NCBI RefSeq assembly: GCF_013181195.1
Contig: NZ_SMZP01000008.1
Location: 124,001 to 188,000, forward strand
Reading direction: 5' to 3'
DNA length: 64,000 nucleotides
Source of the DNA: Caulobacter sp. RHG1
Lineage (GTDB): Bacteria > Pseudomonadota > Alphaproteobacteria > Caulobacterales > Caulobacteraceae
Part shown: one piece after another, positions 22,921 through 32,415 of the stretch
How the letters are laid out: each line of letters begins with the position of its first letter
Numbering within the stretch: the first letter of the stretch is position 1
The notes under the pieces: model-generated
Database searches by the model: none
Seen by the model: only the letters and a program-made list of their open reading frames with translations
Told to the model about the DNA's origin: nothing
Program-made: the position numbers and the translations under genes

Positions 22921-24498
22921 TTACGGGGCGATCTTCAGCGGCACGAAGACCGGACGGTTCTGGCGGATCACCTTGACCAGCACGCTGGTGCGGCCCGCCT
23001 TCTTGGCGGACGCCACCGAGGCGTTCACCTCGGCGACGGTGTTGACCGCCGAACCGTTGATGCTGGACAGGACGTCGCCCTTGGCCAGGCCCTTCTCGCC
23101 GGCGTCGCTGTCGCCCTTCACGGCGGTGATCAGCAGGCCCTTGACCTCGCTGTCGATCTTGTAGGTCTGACGCGAGGCCGCATCGATTGGACCCAGGCTC
23201 ATGCCCAGGGCGGCGATGCTCTGGCTGGTCGGCTTGTCCGGGGTCGGAGTCGCGCCGCCGTCCTTGTCCTGATCCTCGTCCGACAGGCCCAGCGTGCCCT
23301 CGGCCGGACGAGTGCCCGACTTGACGTCCACGGTGCGCGGCTTGCCGTCGCGCAGGACCGACATGCGGATGTTCTCACCCGGACGGGCCTTGGCCACTTC
23401 GCGGGTCAGTTCCGAGCGGTTGGTCACGGCCTGGCCGTTGACGGCGGTGAGGATGTCGTCCGGCAGCAGGCCGGCCTTGGCGCCAGGACCGCCGGCGACC
23501 AGCTCGGCGACGATCGCGCCCTTCACGTTCGGGATGCCCTGGGCTTCGGCCATCTCGGCGCTGAAGTCCTGGATGGTCACGCCGATATAGCCGCGCACCA
23601 CCTTGCCGCCCGAGATCAGCTGCTTGACGGTCGCTTCGGCGATGTCGGCGGGAATGGCGAAGCCGATGCCGACCGAGCCGCCCGACGGCGAGTAGATGGC
23701 GCTGTTGACGCCGATCACCCGGCCATAGATGTCGAAGCTGGGGCCGCCCGAATTGCCGCGGTTAATAGGCGCGTCGATCTGGATGTAGTTGACGAACGAC
23801 GAGGTGTTGTCGCCCAGATCGCGGTTATAGGCCGAGATGATGCCGGCCGTGGCCGTGCCGCCCAGGCCGAACGGGTTGCCGATGGTGATGACCCAGTCGC
23901 CGACGCGCGGCTTGGCCTGGTTCTCGAAGTTCACATAGGGGAAGTCCGAGCCCTTGGCCTTAGGGTCCACCACCTTGACGACGGCCAGGTCGGTGCCTTC
24001 GTCACGGCCGACCAGGGTGGCCTTCAGCTCACGGCCGTCCTTCAGCACAACCTGGATGTCATCGGCTTCGGCCACAACGTGGTTGTTGGTGACGATGTAG
24101 CCGTCAGCCGAGATCAGGAAGCCCGAACCGGCGGACTGCTGCTTGGGCCCGGTCGGCGTCTCACCCTCGCCGTCTTCCTGGCCCTGCCCCGGCTTGCGGC
24201 CGCGCGGCACGATGTCGAAGCCTTCCAGGCCTGGAATGCGCAGGGTCGGCTGGCTGGCCTTGGACGTCACATTGATCTGGACGACTGCGGGCGAGACCTT
24301 CTCGAAGATGTCGGCGAAGGACATCGGCGCGCCGGGCGGCGGTGCGAAGGCCGGCGCGCCGGCCATGGCGACACGAACGGGTTGCGCCTCGGCGGCGCCC
24401 GCCGTGCCCATGCGCATGCCCACCCCGGCCAGAGCCGCAGCCGCGACGCCTGCGCCCGCGACGGCGCCCACAATGAAACCCGACTTCCTAGCGGTCAT
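22921..24498 (-). CDS. DegP/HtrA-family periplasmic serine protease (Do family)
   Basis: The 525-residue protease degrades or refolds damaged envelope proteins. An N-terminal signal or anchor (about residues 7-29) is followed by a trypsin-like domain with His140 (NNHVV), Asp170 (GTDLAVVKV) and Ser250 (GNSGGP), then two PDZ domains (about 285-385 and 420-520). A charged Gly/Glu-rich loop near 100-120 corresponds to the LA loop of DegP. Length and two-PDZ layout are normal. A GAGGAAAG ribosome site precedes the ATG at 24498. Position beside a two-component operon suggests an envelope-stress neighbourhood. Confidence 0.94.
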   Translation of the reverse strand: MTARKSGFIVGAVAGAGVAAAALAGVGMRMGTAGAAEAQPVRVAMAGAPAFAPPPGAPMSFADIFEKVSPAVVQINVTSKASQPTLRIPGLEGFDIVPRGRKPGQGQEDGEGETPTGPKQQSAGSGFLISADGYIVTNNHVVAEADDIQVVLKDGRELKATLVGRDEGTDLAVVKVVDPKAKGSDFPYVNFENQAKPRVGDWVITIGNPFGLGGTATAGIISAYNRDLGDNTSSFVNYIQIDAPINRGNSGGPSFDIYGRVIGVNSAIYSPSGGSVGIGFAIPADIAEATVKQLISGGKVVRGYIGVTIQDFSAEMAEAQGIPNVKGAIVAELVAGGPGAKAGLLPDDILTAVNGQAVTNRSELTREVAKARPGENIRMSVLRDGKPRTVDVKSGTRPAEGTLGLSDEDQDKDGGATPTPDKPTSQSIAALGMSLGPIDAASRQTYKIDSEVKGLLITAVKGDSDAGEKGLAKGDVLSSINGSAVNTVAEVNASVASAKKAGRTSVLVKVIRQNRPVFVPLKIAP

Positions 24499-24643
24499 TC
24501 TCGTCTTTCCTCACCCGCACGCTCGGCGCGCGGTCCCATGTCATCTGAGAACCTAGTCGTAGCAACGAAAGGCGCAATGGTCCTCGACCTAACTTTACGT
24601 CATCCGCCGAAGCTTCTTGGGGCCGCTTTTCGGCGCAATCGTG

Positions 24644-25096
24644 TCAATCCTCTTCGAGGAGACGCTTCAGGCGGGCTTCCTCGTCCTGCGAAAGCTCGCT
24701 CTCTGCTGTCTCTCGACGCCGCAGCAGGCCGAACATCAGGCCGCCCCCGACCAGCAGGACGCCGATCGGCGCCAGCCAGAGCGCCGCGTTACCGGCCGAG
24801 AACGGCGGCTTCAGCAGCACGAACTCACCGTAGCGCTCGACAAGGAACGCACGGATCTCGCGATCGCTGCGCCCGGACTTGACCTGTTCGCGCACGACCT
24901 TGCGCAGGTCGCCGGCCAGTTGGGCCTCGGAATCGTCGATCGACTCGTTCTGGCAGACCAGGCAACGCACTTCCTTGAAGAGCTCGCGGGCCCGGGCTTC
25001 CTGGGCCGGATCGGCCAGGCGCTCGGACGGTTCGGAAGCGCCGGCGACCAGGGCCAGGGCGGCGAGCGCGATGGCGGCGGCCTTCAGACGGTTCAC
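24644..25096 (-). CDS. ccmH: cytochrome c maturation protein CcmH
   Basis: CcmH reduces the apocytochrome CXXC before heme attachment. The 150-residue protein has a signal peptide (KAAAIALAALALVAGA), the redox motif RCLVCQNESIDDSEAQLA with Cys45 and Cys48, and one membrane helix (NAALWLAPIGVLLVGGGLMF) near the C-terminus. That is the short CcmH/CycL form without the TPR part, which here is encoded separately by ccmI. The GTG start at 25096 overlaps the ccmF stop (GTGA). It is the last gene of the ccmI-ccmE-ccmF-ccmH operon. Confidence 0.94.
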   Translation of the reverse strand: MNRLKAAAIALAALALVAGASEPSERLADPAQEARARELFKEVRCLVCQNESIDDSEAQLAGDLRKVVREQVKSGRSDREIRAFLVERYGEFVLLKPPFSAGNAALWLAPIGVLLVGGGLMFGLLRRRETAESELSQDEEARLKRLLEED

Positions 25097-27075
25097 GACA
25101 CCACCTCCTGCGCGCGCTTGCCCACGCCCAGGCGCACGCGGCGGTCCGACAGCGAGATCGCGCCGCCGATGGCCATCAGCAACGGGCCAAAGAAGATCAG
25201 CCGCACCCAGGGGTTCACATAGGCGCGGACCAGCCAGGCGGGCTTGCCGCCCGCACCGGCGCGGCGCTCGCCGATGACCACATAGATGTCGTCCAACAGG
25301 CGCGGACAGATGTGCACTTCCGAGGTCGTCTGGCCGCCGGTCGGATAGAAGCGGCGCTCGGGCTGCGCCCGGCAGACCACGACGCCGGCCTTGTTGACCA
25401 CCTTCACGATGCCGCGCTCGGCCAGGTAGTTCGGCCCCTCGACCGTGCCGACATCGGTCAGGGTCAGCGCATAGGCGCCCAGCTTCTGGGTGTCGTTCAG
25501 GCTCATGGCCTGGGCCGTCTCGACCCGCCAGGCGGTCTCGAACGACGCGCCCAGCACGAACAGGCCGAGACCCGCGTGAGCCAGGGTCGTGCCCCAGGCG
25601 CCGCGCGGCAGGCCCTTGGCCCGACGAACGCTCTCGGCGGCGGGGGCGCGGAAGAGCTTCAGGCGATCGGCGATCTCGACCAGCGCGCCGCCCACCAGCC
25701 AGAAGCCGACGACCAGCCCGCCGCTGGCCAGCAGCTTGCGCGGCTCGACGATGGCATAGGCCAAGAGGCCCAGCACGACGGCGGCGGCCAGGGCGATCCA
25801 CAGCTTGCGGGCGACACCCTTGGCGTCGCCGCGCTTCCAGGCCAGCAGCGGCCCGGCCGGCAGCACCGCGAAGGCCAGGATCATCAGCGGCACGAAGGTC
25901 ATGTTGAAGAACGGCGCGCCGACCGAGACGGCCTCACCGTCCATGGCCTCGCGGATCAGCGGATAGAGCGTGCCCAAGAGCACCACCGCCGTCGCCGTCG
26001 ACAGCAGGATGTTGTTGAGCACGATGGCGCTCTCGCGGCTGATCGGGCGGAACTGGCCGCCCCGGTTCAGGCTGGGCGCGCGCAGGCCGAACAGCAGGAA
26101 GCCCGCCCCGGCCGCCACGCCCATCATGATCAGCAGCAAGACGCCGCGCGTCGGGTCGACGGCGAAGGCGTGGACGCTGGTCAGCACGCCCGAGCGCACC
26201 AGGAAGGCGCCCAGCATCGAGAAGGTGAAGGCCGCGAGCGCCAGGAACGCCGTCCAGCCCGGCAGGGCGCCGCGCTTCTCGGTGACGATGGCCGAATGCA
26301 GCAGGGCCGCCCCAATCAGCCACGGCATGAAGCTGGCGTTCTCGACCGGGTCCCAGAACCACCAGCCGCCCCAGCCCAGCTCGTAATAGGCCCAGAAGGC
26401 GCCCAGCGTGATGCCGATGGTCAGCAGGCTCCAGGCCGCCAAGGTCCAGGGCCGCACCCAGCGGGCCCAGGCCGCGTCGATCCGGCCCTCGATCAGGGCC
26501 GCCAGCGACAGCGAATAGACCACCGAGAAGCCGACATAGCCCGCATAGAGGAACGGCGGATGGAAGGCCAAGGCCCAGTCCTGCAGCAGCGGATTGAGCG
26601 AGCGCCCCTCGACCGGCGGGTCCAGCAGGCGGTCCAGCGGGTTCGAGGCGAAGACGGTGTAGGCCAGGAACATCACGCCCAGCGCGCCCTGAACGGCGAT
26701 GGCGTAGGCCCGCAGACGGGGCGGAAGGCTGTCGCCGAACACCGCCATGGCCGCGCCGTAGCCGGTCAGCACCAGGCACCACAGCAGCATCGAGCCTTCG
26801 TGGCTGCCCCAGGCGCCGGCCACCTTGTAGAGCAGCGGCTTGGCGGTGTGCGAGTTGGCCGCCACGTTGGCGACCGAGAAGTCCGAGCCGACGAAGGCGT
26901 GGATCAGGCAGCCGAAGGCGACCAGCACGGCCAGGAAGGTCGCGATCGCTGCGCCTCGGCCGGCGCCCGCCAGCACCACCGATCGCCGCGCGCCGCCCAC
27001 GGCCGACAGCCCGGTCTGCGCAATCGAAAGCATCAACGACAGGACGAGGGCGAACGCGCCCAGTTCGACGATCAT
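25093..27075 (-). CDS. ccmF: cytochrome c heme lyase subunit CcmF
   Basis: CcmF is the large membrane subunit that receives heme from CcmE and attaches it to apocytochrome c. The 660-residue protein is highly hydrophobic with more than ten helices and contains the tryptophan-rich WWD motif GWGGWWFWDPVENASFMPW near residue 235, where heme is held in the periplasm. Conserved periplasmic histidines include those in GSHEGSMLLW. It overlaps ccmE by 4 bp and ccmH by 4 bp, so the operon is tightly coupled. Confidence 0.97.
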   Translation of the reverse strand: MIVELGAFALVLSLMLSIAQTGLSAVGGARRSVVLAGAGRGAAIATFLAVLVAFGCLIHAFVGSDFSVANVAANSHTAKPLLYKVAGAWGSHEGSMLLWCLVLTGYGAAMAVFGDSLPPRLRAYAIAVQGALGVMFLAYTVFASNPLDRLLDPPVEGRSLNPLLQDWALAFHPPFLYAGYVGFSVVYSLSLAALIEGRIDAAWARWVRPWTLAAWSLLTIGITLGAFWAYYELGWGGWWFWDPVENASFMPWLIGAALLHSAIVTEKRGALPGWTAFLALAAFTFSMLGAFLVRSGVLTSVHAFAVDPTRGVLLLIMMGVAAGAGFLLFGLRAPSLNRGGQFRPISRESAIVLNNILLSTATAVVLLGTLYPLIREAMDGEAVSVGAPFFNMTFVPLMILAFAVLPAGPLLAWKRGDAKGVARKLWIALAAAVVLGLLAYAIVEPRKLLASGGLVVGFWLVGGALVEIADRLKLFRAPAAESVRRAKGLPRGAWGTTLAHAGLGLFVLGASFETAWRVETAQAMSLNDTQKLGAYALTLTDVGTVEGPNYLAERGIVKVVNKAGVVVCRAQPERRFYPTGGQTTSEVHICPRLLDDIYVVIGERRAGAGGKPAWLVRAYVNPWVRLIFFGPLLMAIGGAISLSDRRVRLGVGKRAQEVVS

Positions 27076-27572
27076 GGCGCGGGCTTCCCAGCAGCAGGTT
27101 GGCCGTAAGAAGGCTTCTCGCCTTCACCACGCCACTCGCCCTGCTCCTTCAACGCCTTGGACACTTCGCGCGGCATGTAGCGTTCGTCGTGCTTGGCCAG
27201 CACCTGCTTGGCGACAAAGACGCCGTTCTCGTCGAACGTCCCCTCAGCGACGATCCCCTGCCCTTCGCGGAACAGGTCGGGCAGGTCGCCGTGATAGGTC
27301 ACTTTCGCGGTGGCCTTCTGATCGGCGACCACGAACTCGACGTCGCCGTTCGGGTGCTTGACCACGCTGCCGGTCTGGACGAGGCCGCCCAGCTGGACCT
27401 TGCGGCCCGGCTTGACGTGGGCCTCGGCGGCCTGGGCCGGAGTGTAGAACAGCGAGATGCTGTCGCGCATGCCGTACATGGCCAGGCCTACGGCCAGGGC
27501 CAGCACCGGCGCGACGGCCAGGATGACGGTCAGGCGCGCGCGCGCCTTGCGTGATTTCGGCCAGAAACTCAT
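27072..27572 (-). CDS. ccmE: cytochrome c heme chaperone CcmE
   Basis: The 166-residue periplasmic protein is anchored by one N-terminal helix (LTVILAVAPVLALAVGLAMY). It then has the OB-fold of CcmE, with the covalent heme-binding His in VLAKHDERYMP near residue 127. CcmE carries heme from CcmABCD to CcmF. Overlaps with ccmF and ccmI are 4 bp each. The C-terminal tail after the heme site is short and flexible, as usual. Confidence 0.96.
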   Translation of the reverse strand: MSFWPKSRKARARLTVILAVAPVLALAVGLAMYGMRDSISLFYTPAQAAEAHVKPGRKVQLGGLVQTGSVVKHPNGDVEFVVADQKATAKVTYHGDLPDLFREGQGIVAEGTFDENGVFVAKQVLAKHDERYMPREVSKALKEQGEWRGEGEKPSYGQPAAGKPAP

Positions 27573-28675
27573 GGCGCTTTCAGATTCGATTGAGCGGGGG
27601 TGTCGGCGGCCTGGCGCAGGGCGGCGATCACCTTGGGCTGGTCCTTGAAGCGGTTCGACGCTTCGGCCAGGGCCGCGTCGCGCTTGGCGACGTCGCCCAG
27701 CACGGCGTAGGCGCGAACCAACCGCACCCAGCCGTCGGCGTCGTCAGGGGCCTGGGCCAAGCGCGCGGCCAGGCCTTGGACCATGCCGGCGACCATATTC
27801 TGGACTTCGGGATTTTCCTCGGCGACGGGCGCGCCCGGCAAGCCGCCGGCGGTCTGGGCCTGGTCGATCTCGCGGGCCAGGGCCAGTCGGGAGGGATCGG
27901 CCTCGGGCACGCTGTCGCGCAAGCTGCGCCAGTCGGCCAGGCCGCCGGCCAGATCGCCCTCGGCGATGCGACCGCGCGCCAGGTAGTAGCGCGAGCGCAG
28001 TTCGTTGGGCTCGATCTTCAACGCCTCGCGGAAGGCCAGCTTGGCGTCGGCGCCGACCTCACCCTTGGCTTCCATAACGAAGGTTTCGCCCAGCAGACTC
28101 CAGATGTCGGCGCGCTTGGGGGAGACCTTGACGGCGCGGCGCAGCGCGGCCTCCGCGCCCGGCAGGTCGCCGGCAGCGGCGCGAGCCTTGGCCAGGAACA
28201 CCAGCGGCTCGACATCCTTGGGACGCTCGGCGACCACGCTCTCCAGCACGGCGGCGATGCGGGCCGGATCCAGCGTCGAGGGATCGCTGGCCTTCCATTC
28301 GGCCACGCGCTGCAGATAGGGCTGATCGTCCAGGCCCGGCTTGCCGACATAGATGTAGAGGCCAAGCGCGCTGGCGCAGACCGCGCCGATCGCGGCCACC
28401 ACGCCGATGCGCGCGGCCTTGCCGCTGCGGCCCCAGGTCTCGGACTGATCGGCGGCGGCCAGCAGGCCCCGGCCGGCCTCGGCGCGGGCGGCCTTCAGCT
28501 CGTCCTGCGCGAGCAGGCCGTCGATGGCCAGGCGCTCGACCTCGGCCAGGCGGCGGCGATGCGGTTCCAGGCGGGTCTGGGCGTCGTCGACGGGCCGGGC
28601 GCGGGCCGCGCCGCGCAGCACCAGCCCCGCCGTCGCGGCCGACAGTCCCGCCGCAGCGATCCAGAAAGCGATCAT
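27569..28675 (-). CDS. ccmI: cytochrome c biogenesis protein CcmI (TPR protein)
   Basis: The 368-residue protein has two N-terminal membrane helices (AFWIAAAGLSAATAGLVL, and about residues 85-107) around a cytoplasmic loop of about 65 residues rich in Arg/Glu. A periplasmic TPR domain follows (repeats around LVFLAKARAAAGDLPGAEAA and LAFREALKIEPNELRSRYYL). CcmI binds the C-terminus of apocytochromes and presents them to CcmH/CcmF. It is the first gene of the operon, divergent from the hydrolase gene. Confidence 0.92.
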   Translation of the reverse strand: MIAFWIAAAGLSAATAGLVLRGAARARPVDDAQTRLEPHRRRLAEVERLAIDGLLAQDELKAARAEAGRGLLAAADQSETWGRSGKAARIGVVAAIGAVCASALGLYIYVGKPGLDDQPYLQRVAEWKASDPSTLDPARIAAVLESVVAERPKDVEPLVFLAKARAAAGDLPGAEAALRRAVKVSPKRADIWSLLGETFVMEAKGEVGADAKLAFREALKIEPNELRSRYYLARGRIAEGDLAGGLADWRSLRDSVPEADPSRLALAREIDQAQTAGGLPGAPVAEENPEVQNMVAGMVQGLAARLAQAPDDADGWVRLVRAYAVLGDVAKRDAALAEASNRFKDQPKVIAALRQAADTPAQSNLKAP

Positions 28676-28796
28676 GGCCGCGTGTTAGCCCGTAACCGCG
28701 CGCGAAGTTAGCGAAAAAAGCGCTTAAGGACGACGGTATGACAAGAGCGCGCTCGCCGCGCCGCCACCGCCTCAGAAACCATCCAGGGAAACCGCC

Positions 28797-29489
28797 ATGA
28801 CGCCGATCCTGCTGATCCCAGGCCTGCTCAGCTCGGCCGAGATCTTCGCACCGCAGTTGCCAGCGCTGTGGCGCTACGGTCCGCTGACCGTCGCCAGTAC
28901 CCTGGAGGGCGACACCGTGCCGCAGATCGCCGCCGCGATCCTGGCCAGCGCCCCGCCCCGCTTCGCCCTCGTCGGGGTGTCGATGGGCGGCTATCTGGCG
29001 CTGGAGATTCTGCGCCAGGCGCCCGAGCGCGTCGAACGTCTGGCCCTCGTCTGCACCTCCGCGCGACCGGACACGCCCGAGCAGTCCGCCAATCGCCGCG
29101 ACATGGTCGAGCGCGCCCGCAAGGTCGGCTTCGATCGCTTCTGCGCCCTGGGCGCCGACAGCCTGACCCACCCCAGCCGCAAGGGCGATCCGGAGCTCAA
29201 CGCCATCAGCGGCCGCATGGGCGCGGCGGTCGGTCTCGAGGGCTATGCGCGCCAGACCGAGGCGGTCATCGGCCGCGCCGACAGCCGGCCGCTGCTGCCC
29301 ACGATCAAGGTTCCGACCGCGATCATCGTCGGCGACGCCGATCCCCTGACCCCGGCCTTCCTCTCCGAAGAAATGGCCGCCGCCATCCCCGGCGCCGTCC
29401 TCACCCTCGCGCCGGACTGCGGCCACGTGATCACGCTGGAAAGGCCGGAGGTCGTGAACGCCGCGCTGATCGCGTGGCTGGAGCGCTGA
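28797..29489 (+). CDS. alpha/beta-fold hydrolase
   Basis: The 230-residue cytosolic protein has the alpha/beta-hydrolase pattern: PILLIPGLLSSAEIF (oxyanion-hole strand), nucleophile elbow GVSMGGY with Ser near residue 63, an acid in IIVGDADPLTPAFL, and the catalytic His in PDCGHVITLERP. There is no signal peptide. Substrate cannot be deduced from sequence. It is convergent with the conserved hypothetical gene that ends one base later. Confidence 0.9.
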   Translation: MTPILLIPGLLSSAEIFAPQLPALWRYGPLTVASTLEGDTVPQIAAAILASAPPRFALVGVSMGGYLALEILRQAPERVERLALVCTSARPDTPEQSANRRDMVERARKVGFDRFCALGADSLTHPSRKGDPELNAISGRMGAAVGLEGYARQTEAVIGRADSRPLLPTIKVPTAIIVGDADPLTPAFLSEEMAAAIPGAVLTLAPDCGHVITLERPEVVNAALIAWLER

Positions 29490-30821
29490 TCAGGCCGCGA
29501 TCGCGGCCGCCGCCCGCCGCCGCACGATCTCGGCGGTCTTGTCGTCGCGGGTGAAGGCGATGAAGCCGGCGGCGACGTCCAGATACTTCACGGCTAGGCC
29601 GGAGTCGCCGCCTTCGCCCGTGCGGGCCACGTGCAGGACGTCCTCGATATAGGGGTCCAGGCGGGCGTTGAGCTTTTCCAGGACCTTGTTGCGCGAGCTG
29701 CCATAGCCGGCCTTGTCGGCGCAGGCGCGCAACTCGGCGACGAAGGTCAGGGCGCCCTTGGCCCGACGGATCATAGCCTCGTCCGGCTCGTCGGTCAGCT
29801 TGGCCACGCCGCGCGAACCCTTCTTGGCCAGCATCGAGATCGGACGGGTCGGCAGGGCCTTGTCCAGTTCCTTGTCGGCCTGGTCCATGCGGGCTTCGCA
29901 GATCTTGGCCATCTGCTGCTTGAAACGGAACAGGCGCTTGCCCCAGGGGCCGTCCTTGGCCACCTCGATCGACTGCTGGAACTCCAGGATCTGCATCTGC
30001 ACGCGCTGGGCGTCGAGCCCCGCCGCGCGGCCGGCCTTCTCGCCGCCGGCGAAGTCGAAGGTCTCGATGCGGGTCAGCGACGCGCCGATGTCGGCCAGCA
30101 CGCGCTCGCCGAAGCGGCTGACCTCCGACGAGGCCAGGTAGCGGTCGCTGGGACGGTCCATGACCGCCGAGATCACGCGCAGGATGCGCCACTCGTCGGG
30201 CAGGTGGGCCGACAGGATGTCCAGCAGCAGCGGACCGGCGTCCTCGCTGATCCGGCAGGCGTCGCGATAGGCCAGGCGGGCCGCGGCGGCGCGCTCGTCC
30301 GACATGCGGCTGACCCATTCCGACAGGCGCGGCAGGCAGGTGCGCGTGATCGACGACAGCTGCAGACACATGGCCAGCTGCTCGGGATCACAGATCGAGC
30401 GGATGCTGTCGAAGGCCTCGTTGCCGCCATCGCGCAGGCCCGCGGCGGCGACCTTGCACAGCTCGTCGAACACCGGCGGGGTCCCGTTTTCCAGGTCCCA
30501 CGGATTGCACTTGGCGGCGGCGTCCTGCACCTGCTGCGGCGCCACGGCCTTCAGGGCGCGCCAGAGACGCGACAGCGTCACCGGCGGGAAGGACACGCAG
30601 TTGTCGCCGCGGTTGGCGCACAGCGGCACGACCGGGCCCAGGATGTTGTTGCGGATATAGCGGTTGGCGGCCTCGTCCTCGACCAGGCCGCGGACGGTCG
30701 CCAGCGAGCCTTGCGCGCCCGCGCCGGCCAGGGCCAGTTCCAGGCTGCGCAGGGCGGCGTCCGGCGCGGTTTCCACCAGCGTCCGGATAAGCTGCAGTTT
30801 TTGCGCGGCGATGGCGGCCAT
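29490..30821 (-). CDS. conserved hypothetical protein, 443 aa
   Basis: I do not recognise a named domain. The protein is soluble, almost entirely helical, with several Cys residues in the first 190 positions (for example VPLCANRGDNCVSFPPVT, KCNPWDLENG, SICDPEQLAMCLQ), and a Lys/Arg-rich stretch near 300-340. No signal peptide or membrane helix is present. The ATG at 30821 (MAAIAAQKLQLIRTL) is preferred over an upstream in-frame codon that would add a Gly/Arg-rich leader. It stands alone between convergent and same-strand neighbours. Confidence 0.7.
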   Translation of the reverse strand: MAAIAAQKLQLIRTLVETAPDAALRSLELALAGAGAQGSLATVRGLVEDEAANRYIRNNILGPVVPLCANRGDNCVSFPPVTLSRLWRALKAVAPQQVQDAAAKCNPWDLENGTPPVFDELCKVAAAGLRDGGNEAFDSIRSICDPEQLAMCLQLSSITRTCLPRLSEWVSRMSDERAAAARLAYRDACRISEDAGPLLLDILSAHLPDEWRILRVISAVMDRPSDRYLASSEVSRFGERVLADIGASLTRIETFDFAGGEKAGRAAGLDAQRVQMQILEFQQSIEVAKDGPWGKRLFRFKQQMAKICEARMDQADKELDKALPTRPISMLAKKGSRGVAKLTDEPDEAMIRRAKGALTFVAELRACADKAGYGSSRNKVLEKLNARLDPYIEDVLHVARTGEGGDSGLAVKYLDVAAGFIAFTRDDKTAEIVRRRAAAAIAA

Positions 30822-31019
30822 AGATCCTCGTGTCGGACTCCCACGGCCGACAGCGTCAACCATGTTCGCTACGAGTTAAGGATTTCCGAAACGCGTCAAA
30901 AATCCAGCGCCTCCGCGACGCTCTGGACCACATAAAAAGCTGTTGCCTACCAGAAGTTTAGCCGAAGACGGCGCCGAGCGCAGCCAGACCGTTCCGCGAC
31001 GTCATGACGCAACCTGAAG

Positions 31020-32411
31020 TTACCCTTCGGCGCGCGGCAGGTCGAGGGTGACTCGCAGACCGCCGAGGGGTGATTCACCCAGTTGCACCGAGCCGCGATA
31101 GGCCCTGGCCAGTTCGTCGACGATCGACAGGCCAAGGCCTGAGCCGGGCGCCTTCTCGTCCAGGCGCTGGCCACGCTTCAGGGCCTGGCTGCGCTCCTCG
31201 GGCGTCAGACCCGGGCCGTCGTCGTCGACGGTCAGCAGCATGCGGGCTTCCCCCTGCGGGGCGGCCTCGACGCGGATCTTGCCGCGGCACCACTTGCCGG
31301 CGTTCTCCATGAGATTGCCGGCCAGCTCCATGAAGTCCTGCTTCTCGCCCTGGAAGGCCAGGTCCTCGGGACAGCGCCAGTCGATCTCGATCCCCTGCCC
31401 GTCCGACTTGTCCTGGAAGATCCGCTCCAGGGTCACGGCCAGTTCGTCGAGGATCGGCTCGACCGGCGTGCGCTCGCCAGAGGTCTGCGAACGGGCGGCG
31501 GCGCGGGCGCGGCGCAGGTGGTGGTCGACCTGCTCACGCATGGTCTGGGCCTGGCGCTCGACCACCTCGGCCAGCTGGCCGGGCTGCTGGCTGGCCTCGG
31601 TCAACATCACCGACAGGGGGGTCTTGAGGGCGTGCGCCAGGTTGCCGACGTGGGTGCGCTGGCGCTCGACGACTTCCTGGTTGTGGGCCAGCAGGGCGTT
31701 CAGCTCCACGGCCAGCGGCTCCAGCTCGACGGGATAGATCCCATCCAGCCGTTCGGCCTTGCCGCGACGGACGGCGGCCACCTCGCGGCGCAGGCGAAAC
31801 AGCGGCTGCAGGCCAAAACGCACCTGGACCACCACCGCCAGGATCAGGCCTACGCCCAGGATCGACAGGGCGAAGATGGTGATGCGGCCGAACTGGCTGG
31901 CGTCGGCGTCGATCGGCGAGCGGTCCTCGGCGGCCACGAACACCAGCGGGTCGGCGTAGCCCGGCAGCCGCGCCAGGATGGCGGCGGCGCGCAGCGGCTT
32001 GTCCTGCGGCCCGCGCAGGTCGAAATACTGGGTCTTGCCCGGGGCGGCGTCCAGCTGATCGATCTGGCTGGAGGCCAGCATCAGGTCGCTGTCGAACAGC
32101 GAGCGCGAGCGCACCAACGGCCGGATGGCCCCGTCCTCCGACTTGTCCAGGATGGCCCAGTAGCGCCCCGAATAGGCGCGGGTCGCGCGGATGTCGGTCA
32201 GCACCGGCGCGCGCAGCTGGCCGTCCTCGATGGTCGAGCCGGCATAGAGGTCGTCGGTCAGCACCGCCAGCGACGAGTCGAACCGGCGGATGGCCGCGGC
32301 CTTGAACTGCGCGGTCAGAAAGACACCGGCCGCCAGCATGACCACCAGGGTCCAGGCCCCGGCGATCAGGACCAGGCGACGGACCAGCGATCGACGGCGC
32401 AGGTCCAGCAA
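31020..32411 (-). CDS. sensor histidine kinase (PhoQ-like)
   Basis: The 463-residue kinase has helices near residues 13-34 and 176-197 with a periplasmic region of about 140 residues between them. It has a HAMP-like linker, a HisKA box with His260 in VGNLAHALKTPLSVML (the less common HALKTPL form of PhoQ-type kinases), and a HATPase with N box (LAGNLMENAGKWC), VDDDGPGLTPEE and GSGLGLSIVDELA. It is encoded 4 bp after its response regulator. PepSY-RR-HK order is typical of this class. Confidence 0.93.
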   Translation of the reverse strand: MLDLRRRSLVRRLVLIAGAWTLVVMLAAGVFLTAQFKAAAIRRFDSSLAVLTDDLYAGSTIEDGQLRAPVLTDIRATRAYSGRYWAILDKSEDGAIRPLVRSRSLFDSDLMLASSQIDQLDAAPGKTQYFDLRGPQDKPLRAAAILARLPGYADPLVFVAAEDRSPIDADASQFGRITIFALSILGVGLILAVVVQVRFGLQPLFRLRREVAAVRRGKAERLDGIYPVELEPLAVELNALLAHNQEVVERQRTHVGNLAHALKTPLSVMLTEASQQPGQLAEVVERQAQTMREQVDHHLRRARAAARSQTSGERTPVEPILDELAVTLERIFQDKSDGQGIEIDWRCPEDLAFQGEKQDFMELAGNLMENAGKWCRGKIRVEAAPQGEARMLLTVDDDGPGLTPEERSQALKRGQRLDEKAPGSGLGLSIVDELARAYRGSVQLGESPLGGLRVTLDLPRAEG

Positions 32412-32415
32412 GGGA

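Noticed and set aside
25312..27108. 598-codon frame antisense to ccmF
   Set aside because: Shadow of ccmF, Gln/Arg/His-rich, no motif; ccmF has the WWD motif.
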